From: Trebonia sp.
GTDB lineage: Bacteria > Actinomycetota > Actinomycetes > Streptosporangiales > Streptosporangiaceae
Assembly: GCA_030038035.1 (NCBI GenBank)
Contig: JASHPP010000432.1
Coordinates: 1-5,198 of the forward strand
Length of the DNA stretch: 5,198 bases
Direction of reading: 5' to 3'
The position numbers and the translations under genes are program-made. This document shows positions 1-5,198 of the stretch, one piece after another (position 1 is the first letter of the stretch; the number at the start of each line of letters is the position of its first letter). A model generated the notes under the pieces. The model made no database searches. It saw only the letters and a program-made list of their open reading frames with translations, and was not told the origin of the DNA.

Positions 1-816
1 CCGCTCGTCGACGGCATCTCCGCGGCCGGCGGCACGCCGCTCGTGGTGGCGGAGGTCAGCCCCGCCCACGGCGCGCGGGCGCTCGGCGTGATCCACCTCA
101 AGGACATCGTCAAGGAGGGCATCGCCGAGCGGTTCGCCGAGATGCGCAAGATGGGGATCAGGACCGTCATGATCACCGGCGACAACCCGCTGACCGCCAA
201 GGCGATCGCGGACGAGTCCGGCGTGGACGACTTCCTCGCCGAGGCCACGCCTGAAGACAAGATGGCGCTCATCAAGAAGGAGCAGGAGGGCGGCAAGCTC
301 GTCGCGATGACCGGCGACGGCACCAACGACGCGCCCGCCCTCGCGCAGGCCGACGTCGGGGTCGCCATGAACACGGGAACCTCGGCCGCGAAAGAGGCCG
401 GGAACATGGTGGACCTGGACTCCAACCCGACGAAGCTCATCGAGATCGTCGAGATCGGCAAGCAGCTGCTCATCACCCGGGGCGCGCTGACCACCTTCTC
501 GATCACCAACGACGTCGCGAAGTACTTCGCGATGCTGCCCGCGATGTTCTCGGTGGCCTTCCCCGACCTGAGCAAGCTGAACATCCTGCACCTGCACAGC
601 CCGCAGTCGGCGATCACCTCGGCGATCATCTTCAACGCGCTGATCATCATCGCGCTGATCCCGCTGGCGCTGCGCGGCGTGCGCTACCGGCCGGCGTCGG
701 CGTCGGCGCTGCTCCGCAGGAACCTGTGGATCTACGGCGTCGGCGGGCTGATCATCCCGTTCATCGGGATCAAGTGCATCGACCTCATCGTCATGAACAT
801 CCCCGGATTCAGGTGA
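1..816 (+). CDS. kdpB: Potassium-transporting P-type ATPase subunit B, C-terminal part (5' end outside window)
   Basis: KdpB is the ATP-hydrolysing subunit of the inner-membrane KdpFABC potassium pump. The frame is open from base 1, so 271 residues are visible; the E. coli protein is about 680, so roughly the last 40% is present. Seen in order: the end of the nucleotide/phosphorylation domain with a TGDN-x-LTA segment near 175-200, the P-type hinge motif [11 protein letters not shown] at 310-342, and a [15 protein letters not shown] stretch near 391-435. The membrane part follows, beginning with the NDVAKYFA helix at 508-531, whose Asp (511-513) and Lys (520-522) match charged residues known to matter for coupling in E. 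coli KdpB. Two more hydrophobic stretches lie near 610-675 and 727-800. The phosphorylated DKTGT aspartate and the TGES loop lie upstream and cannot be checked. The stop TGA at 814-816 is part of the kdpC ribosome binding site. Similarity to E. coli KdpB is very high and I see no frameshift. Confidence 0.98.
   Translation, partial: PLVDGISAAGGTPLVVAEVSPAHGARALGVIHLKDIVKEGIAERFAEMRKMGIRTVMITGDNPLTAKAIADESGVDDFLAEATPEDKMALIKKEQEGGKLVAMTGDGTNDAPALAQADVGVAMNTGTSAAKEAGNMVDLDSNPTKLIEIVEIGKQLLITRGALTTFSITNDVAKYFAMLPAMFSVAFPDLSKLNILHLHSPQSAITSAIIFNALIIIALIPLALRGVRYRPASASALLRRNLWIYGVGGLIIPFIGIKCIDLIVMNIPGFR
811..816 (+). promoter_or_regulatory. Ribosome binding site of kdpC, overlapping the kdpB stop
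   Basis: AGGTGA lies 6 nt before the GTG at 823 and includes the TGA stop of kdpB. This supports the GTG as the kdpC start and suggests translational coupling between the two pump subunits. Confidence 0.7.
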
Positions 817-822
817 CCGTCA

Positions 823-1476
823 GTGAATCGCCTTCCCGTCTTCGTCAGGCAGCACCTCGCGGCGCTGCGCGCCCTGCTGGCGTTCACCGCCATCACCGGG
901 ATCATCTACCCGCTGGCGATGTGGGGCATCGCCCAGCTGGCGTTCCACAGCCAGGCGAACGGCTCGCTGGTCAGCTACGACGGGCGGACCGTCGGCTCCA
1001 GCCTGCTCTGCCAGGAGTTCGTGAACGCCACGGGCGACCCGCTGCCGCAGTACTTCCAGCCCCGCCCGTCGGCCGCCACAAGCGGCGCGAGCAACGACTA
1101 CGGCTGCGACCCGCTGTACTCGGGCGCGAGCAACCTCGGGCCGACCAACCAGGTGCTCGTGAACCAGATCAGGCAGCTGCAAGAGCAGATCTCCAAGTTC
1201 GACCACGTGCCGGTCTCGGAGATCCCGCCGGACGCGGTGACGTCCTCGGGCTCAGGCCTCGACCCGGACATCTCCCCGGCGAACGCCGAGATCCAGGTCG
1301 CCCGGGTCGCCGCGGCGCGGCACCTGCCGGTGTCCGAGGTCCAGGCGCTGGTCAACAAGTACACCCAGGGCAGGACGCTCGGGATCCTCGGTGAGCCCCG
1401 GGTGGACGTGCTGCTGCTGAACATCGCCCTCGACGAGCTGCCCGGCCAGGCCAAGTATGCCGAGGCCGGGGCCTGA
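823..1476 (+). CDS. kdpC: Potassium-transporting ATPase subunit C
   Basis: KdpC is the small single-span subunit that stabilises the KdpFABC complex and is thought to assist ATP use by KdpB. The product is 217 residues, slightly longer than the roughly 190 of E. coli. It has a short basic N-terminus, one membrane helix at about residues 17-41 containing the ITGIIYPL signature, then QANGSL (44-49), a PRPSA motif (80-84), SGASNLGP (100-107) and a C-terminal half with SGLDPDISP and a terminal NIALDEL-like motif, all typical of the family. The extra length lies in the loop around residues 66-98, which carries two cysteines (63 and 95) absent from the E. coli protein. The GTG start is chosen because the homologous N-terminus begins here and AGGTGA precedes it at 6 nt. 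It lies 6 nt after kdpB and 12 nt before kdpE, so it is almost certainly co-transcribed with both. Confidence 0.97.
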   Translation: MNRLPVFVRQHLAALRALLAFTAITGIIYPLAMWGIAQLAFHSQANGSLVSYDGRTVGSSLLCQEFVNATGDPLPQYFQPRPSAATSGASNDYGCDPLYSGASNLGPTNQVLVNQIRQLQEQISKFDHVPVSEIPPDAVTSSGSGLDPDISPANAEIQVARVAAARHLPVSEVQALVNKYTQGRTLGILGEPRVDVLLLNIALDELPGQAKYAEAGA

Positions 1477-1488
1477 GGCAGGCCGGCG

Positions 1489-2232
1489 ATGTCGGTCACG
1501 GCGTCCGGTCAGCCGGATTTCTCCCGGCCGACCGGACGCCCGGTGCCGCTTGTCCTCGTCGTCGAGGACCAGCGGCAGCTGCGCCGGGCGCTGCAGATCA
1601 ACCTGCGCGCGAGGAAATACGAGGTGCTGACCGCCGCCAGCGGCAGGGAGGCGCTGGCCGCCGCCGCCACCAGCCCGCCGGACGCGATGATCCTCGACCT
1701 GGGCCTGCCCGACATGGAAGGGACCGACGTGATCGCCGCGTTCCGCGGCTGGTCGCGCGCGCCGATCATCGTGCTGTCGGGCCGGACCAGCCCCGGCGAC
1801 AAGATCGGCGCGCTGGACGCCGGCGCCGACGACTACGTGACGAAGCCGTTCGCGATGGCGGAGCTGCTGGCCAGGCTCCGCGCCGCGCTGCGCCGTGACG
1901 AGCCAGGTCCGCAGGTCCCGCTTGTGGCCACGATCGGCAGGTGGACGATCGACCTGTCCGCGCACGCGGTGTGGCGACCGGACGGGGCGCAGGCCGAAGA
2001 GCCGCGGCTCACCCCCACCGAGTGGCGGATCCTTGAGGTCCTGCTGCGCCGCCCCGGCCAGCTGGTCGGCTCGGCTCAGCTGCTGACCGGCGTCTGGGGA
2101 CCGGACTTCCAGAACCGCACGAACTACCTGAGGTTCCACGTGGCGCGGCTGCGGCGCAAGCTCGAGGAAGACCCGTCCCGGCCGCGCCAGCTGCTCACCG
2201 AGCCCGGCATGGGCTACCGGTACCAGCCCTGA
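1489..2232 (+). CDS. kdpE: KDP operon response regulator KdpE (OmpR/PhoB class)
   Basis: This is the DNA-binding response regulator that activates kdp transcription after phosphorylation by KdpD. The product is 247 residues. The receiver domain covers about residues 20-135, with the acidic pair E26/D27, phosphoacceptor D70 in LDLGLPD, S97 at the switch position and K119 in the KPF motif. The winged-helix output domain covers about 145-247: LTPTEWRIL, a VWGP motif, YLRFHVARLRRKLE and a C-terminal GMGYRYQP. VWGP, the helix after it and DPSRPRQLLTEPG match KdpE more closely than generic OmpR proteins. The ATG start has a modest GAGGCAGG upstream (1475-1482). It leaves an 18-residue N-terminal extension relative to E. 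coli KdpE; a GTG at 1543 would give the usual length but has a poorer ribosome binding site. It follows kdpC by 12 nt, so it appears to be the last gene of the pump operon. The partner kdpD is not adjacent: a Ser/Thr kinase gene intervenes. Confidence 0.95.
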   Translation: MSVTASGQPDFSRPTGRPVPLVLVVEDQRQLRRALQINLRARKYEVLTAASGREALAAAATSPPDAMILDLGLPDMEGTDVIAAFRGWSRAPIIVLSGRTSPGDKIGALDAGADDYVTKPFAMAELLARLRAALRRDEPGPQVPLVATIGRWTIDLSAHAVWRPDGAQAEEPRLTPTEWRILEVLLRRPGQLVGSAQLLTGVWGPDFQNRTNYLRFHVARLRRKLEEDPSRPRQLLTEPGMGYRYQP

Positions 2233-2264
2233 CGCGCCCGCCTGGCCCGTACGCGGGCGCGTTT
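2232..2264 (+). terminator. GC-rich hairpin after kdpE, probable intrinsic terminator
   Basis: Bases 2232-2241 pair perfectly with 2253-2262 (10 bp, nearly all G-C) around an 11-nt loop, followed by only three T's (2262-2264). The stem starts at the last base of the kdpE stop. Short T tracts are common for actinobacterial terminators, so I read it as the end of the kdpB-C-E transcript, though some read-through into the kinase gene is possible. Confidence 0.6.
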
Positions 2265-2274
2265 GACCCATGTG

Positions 2275-2304
2275 CCGACGTGCCCGGGCCGATGCGGGTA
2301 ATGT
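2275..2304 (+). promoter_or_regulatory. Weak candidate promoter for the Ser/Thr kinase gene
   Basis: TAATGT at 2299-2304 fits the TAnnnT form of an actinobacterial -10 box. It would start transcription near 2311, giving a leader of about 29 nt before the ATG at 2340. The -35 region, near CCGACG at 2275-2280, is poor. The site is suggested mainly by its place after the kdpE hairpin and before a gene with its own ribosome binding site. Confidence 0.25.
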
Positions 2305-2329
2305 CTGCGTGCGGTCTGGCTGGCGTCTT

Positions 2330-2334
2330 GGGAG
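2330..2334 (+). promoter_or_regulatory. Ribosome binding site that fixes the kinase start at 2340
   Basis: GGGAG sits 5 nt before the ATG at 2340. The frame is open further upstream to a GTG at 2280, but that codon has no purine-rich site before it and lies close to the kdpE hairpin. The product from 2340 begins MEPL followed by a short DP-x-x-VG-x-Y segment, the usual N-terminus of actinomycete kinases of this type. Confidence 0.65.
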
Positions 2335-2339
2335 CAGGG

Positions 2340-3839
<1,500 letters not shown>

Positions 3840-3846
3840 CCCGGCG

Positions 3847-3859
3847 GCTCCCCGGGAGC
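3847..3859 (+). repeat. Short dyad downstream of the kinase gene
   Basis: GCTCCC and GGGAGC form a 13-bp perfect dyad around one central C, 7 nt after the kinase stop. As RNA it could form only a 5-bp stem with a 3-nt loop. It may be part of the 3' end structure or a protein-binding site, or chance in GC-rich DNA. Confidence 0.25.
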
Positions 3860-3876
3860 ATGGAAAGCGTTAGGCC

Positions 3877-3898
3877 CCGCTAGTGACCAGCGGTTTTT
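3877..3898 (+). terminator. Hairpin plus T5, candidate intrinsic terminator of the kinase gene
   Basis: CCGCT (3877-3881) pairs with AGCGG (3889-3893) around a 7-nt loop, followed at once by TTTTT (3894-3898). A run of five T's is rare in this GC-rich window and sits exactly where a Rho-independent terminator needs it, 38 nt after the kinase stop. The stem is short, so termination may be partial. Confidence 0.5.
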
Positions 3899-3911
3899 GC
3901 GGCACTATAGA
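3883..3911 (+). promoter_or_regulatory. Candidate sigma-70-type promoter for kdpD
   Basis: GTGACC (3883-3888) and TATAGA (3906-3911) are separated by 17 nt, the ideal spacing, with four of six bases matching each consensus box. TAGAGT at 3908-3913 is an alternative -10 of TAnnnT form. This is the most AT-rich patch between genes. The predicted start of transcription is about 3917-3920, at or just past the ATG at 3916, which implies either a leaderless kdpD message or use of a downstream start. Confidence 0.4.
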
Positions 3912-3915
3912 GTGC
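3902..3915 (+). repeat. Inverted repeat abutting the kdpD start, possible operator
   Basis: GCACT (3902-3906) and AGTGC (3911-3915) are perfect inverted arms around ATAG. The dyad covers the candidate -10 box and ends directly before the ATG at 3916. It could be a regulator site or, if transcribed, a small tetraloop hairpin at the start codon. The arms are only 5 bp, so chance is possible. Confidence 0.35.
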
Positions 3916-5198
3916 ATGGCTGGGCATTTGGCAGGCCGCGCGGTGCCGCGGGGACAGCTTCGCATCTACCTCGGGGCTGCCGCGGGAGTCGGGAAGACCT
4001 ACGCCATGCTCAGCGAGGGTCACCGTCGCGCCGAGCGCGACGGTGACGTCGTCATCGCGTTCGCGGAGCCGCACGGGCGCCAGCACACCGCGGCGCTCCT
4101 CGACGGCCTTGAGGTCATTGCCCGGGCGCGGCTGACCTACCGCGGCGCCACGTTCGAGGAGATGGACATCGACGCGGTGCTCGCCCGCGAGCCGCAGATC
4201 GCGCTCGTGGACGAGCTCGCGCACACGAACGTGCCCGGCTCGCGCAACGCCAAGCGGTGGCAGGACGTGGAGGAACTGCTCGACGCGGGCATCGACGTGA
4301 TCTCGGCGGTGAACATCCAGCACCTGGAGTCGCTCAACGACGTCGTCGAGCAGATCACCGGAGTGCCGCAGCGGGAGACCGTGCCTGACGCGGTCGTGCG
4401 CGCCGCCGACCAGGTTGAGCTCGTCGACATGACCGCCGAGGCGCTGCGCCGCCGGATGGCGCACGGCAACATCTACCCGCCGGAGAAGATCGACGCGGCG
4501 CTGACCAACTACTTCAGGACCGGCAACCTGACCGCGCTTCGCGAGCTCGCGCTGCTGTGGCTGGCCGACAAGGTCGACGAGGGCCTGCAGAAATACCGCG
4601 CAGAACACGACATCCACGCCACCTGGGAGGCCAGGGAGCGGGTGGTCGTCGCGCTGACCGGCGGGCCGGAGGGCGACACGCTGATCAGGCGCGCGGCGCG
4701 GATCGCCGCCAGGTCCTCGGGCGGCGACCTGCTCGCGGTGCACGTCACCAAGTCCGACGGGCTCACCGGCGCGAACCCGGCCAACCTCGCCAGGCAGCGC
4801 CAGCTGGTCGAGTCCCTCGGCGGCAGCTACCACCAGGTCGTCGGCGATGACATCGCCGAGGCGCTGCTCACCTTCGCCAAGGCGGAAAACGCGACGCAGC
4901 TCGTGCTCGGCGCCAGCCGCCGGCCCTGGCTGCTCGCCCTGCTCACGGGACCGGGCATCGGGTCGCGCACCATCCGCGACTCAGGACCGATCGACGTGCA
5001 CATCGTCACGCACGCGCACGTGGGCAGCCGGTGGGGGCTGCTCCCCCGGTACCGGGGCGGAATCACGCCGCGCCGGCAGATCGCCGGGTATGTGCTCGCG
5101 GCGGTGCTCGCGCCGCTTGTCACGGTCGCGCTGGCCCACTTCCGGTCGGGCGCCAACCTGACCAGCGACGTGCTCGTCTTCCTCGTGGCGGTGATCGC
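3916..5198 (+). CDS. kdpD: Potassium sensor histidine kinase KdpD, N-terminal half (3' end outside window)
   Basis: KdpD is the membrane sensor that controls KdpE phosphorylation according to potassium or turgor status. The frame stays open to the right edge, giving 427 codons of a protein that is about 895 residues in E. coli. Seen in order: the cytoplasmic KdpD domain (about 13-225) with Walker A GAAAGVGKT (20-28), Walker B-like ALVDELAHTN (96-105), GSRNAKRWQDVEELL, NIQHLESLND (133-142) and FRTGNLTALRELAL; a universal-stress-protein-like domain (about 243-365) with LVLGAS; and the first membrane helix of the four-helix domain (about 389-406), with a second beginning at the edge. The histidine kinase core is beyond the window. 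The ATG at 3916 gives a short N-terminus but has no clear ribosome binding site; a GTG at 3943, preceded by GGCAGG at 3930-3935, would start 9 codons later, just before the conserved RGQLRIYLG. The conserved ETHGR motif reads EPHGR here (P52). The gene is separated from kdpE by the Ser/Thr kinase gene and seems to have its own promoter. Confidence 0.96.
   Translation, partial: MAGHLAGRAVPRGQLRIYLGAAAGVGKTYAMLSEGHRRAERDGDVVIAFAEPHGRQHTAALLDGLEVIARARLTYRGATFEEMDIDAVLAREPQIALVDELAHTNVPGSRNAKRWQDVEELLDAGIDVISAVNIQHLESLNDVVEQITGVPQRETVPDAVVRAADQVELVDMTAEALRRRMAHGNIYPPEKIDAALTNYFRTGNLTALRELALLWLADKVDEGLQKYRAEHDIHATWEARERVVVALTGGPEGDTLIRRAARIAARSSGGDLLAVHVTKSDGLTGANPANLARQRQLVESLGGSYHQVVGDDIAEALLTFAKAENATQLVLGASRRPWLLALLTGPGIGSRTIRDSGPIDVHIVTHAHVGSRWGLLPRYRGGITPRRQIAGYVLAAVLAPLVTVALAHFRSGANLTSDVLVFLVAVI

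Noticed and set aside
2263..2268. TTGACC just after the kdpE hairpin as a -35 box
   Set aside because: No acceptable -10 hexamer lies 16-19 nt downstream; the nearest TAnnnT (2299) is 30 nt away.
1252..2271. Long open frame on the minus strand opposite kdpC and kdpE (339 codons)
   Set aside because: It lies wholly opposite conserved genes, has an Arg/Gly/Gln-rich composition and no family resemblance.
2280..2339. GTG at 2280 as the start of the kinase gene
   Set aside because: There is no ribosome binding site before it; the extra 20 residues do not resemble kinase N-termini; and GGGAG precedes the ATG at 2340 at good spacing.
3860..3883. Seven-codon open frame in the gap before kdpD
   Set aside because: The GGGAG before its ATG is too close to serve as a ribosome binding site, and the frame overlaps the terminator candidate, so translation is unlikely.
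3880..4833. Long open frame on the minus strand opposite kdpD (317 codons)
   Set aside because: It is antisense to a strongly conserved kdpD coding sequence; the translation is low-complexity, rich in Arg, Gly, Val and Asp, with no recognisable motif, as expected for shadows in GC-rich DNA.

Overview
The window is a stretch of very GC-rich DNA in which third codon positions are almost all G or C. It uses GTG as well as ATG starts and carries a Hanks-type Ser/Thr kinase of the style common in actinomycetes. Together these point to a high-GC Actinomycetota chromosome; I cannot name a genus. Every gene is on the + strand and belongs to, or is embedded in, a kdp locus for high-affinity ATP-driven potassium uptake.

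Layout: (1) 1-816, the C-terminal part of kdpB, the P-type ATPase subunit, cut by the left edge. (2) 823-1476, complete kdpC, 6 nt after kdpB. (3) 1489-2232, complete kdpE, an OmpR/KdpE-type response regulator, 12 nt after kdpC. (4) 2232-2264, a GC-rich hairpin that begins at the last base of the kdpE stop and probably ends the kdpB-C-E transcript. (5) 2340-3839, a membrane-anchored Ser/Thr protein kinase with its own possible promoter and a good ribosome binding site. (6) 3840-3915, a short gap holding a hairpin-plus-T5 terminator candidate, a promoter candidate overlapping it, and a dyad that ends against the kdpD start. (7) 3916-5198, the N-terminal half of kdpD, the sensor kinase, cut by the right edge before its histidine kinase core.

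How the genes work together: KdpB hydrolyses ATP and KdpC is the single-span accessory subunit of the KdpFABC pump; kdpA and kdpF should lie just upstream. KdpD senses potassium or turgor status and phosphorylates KdpE, which activates kdp transcription. The unusual points are that kdpE precedes kdpD, that kdpE appears to be in the pump operon while kdpD has separate signals, and that a transmembrane Ser/Thr kinase sits between the two partners. This suggests, but does not prove, that the kinase acts on the Kdp pump or on KdpD/KdpE.

There are no gene-free stretches above 300 bases, and I saw no RNA genes, mobile elements or CRISPR arrays.
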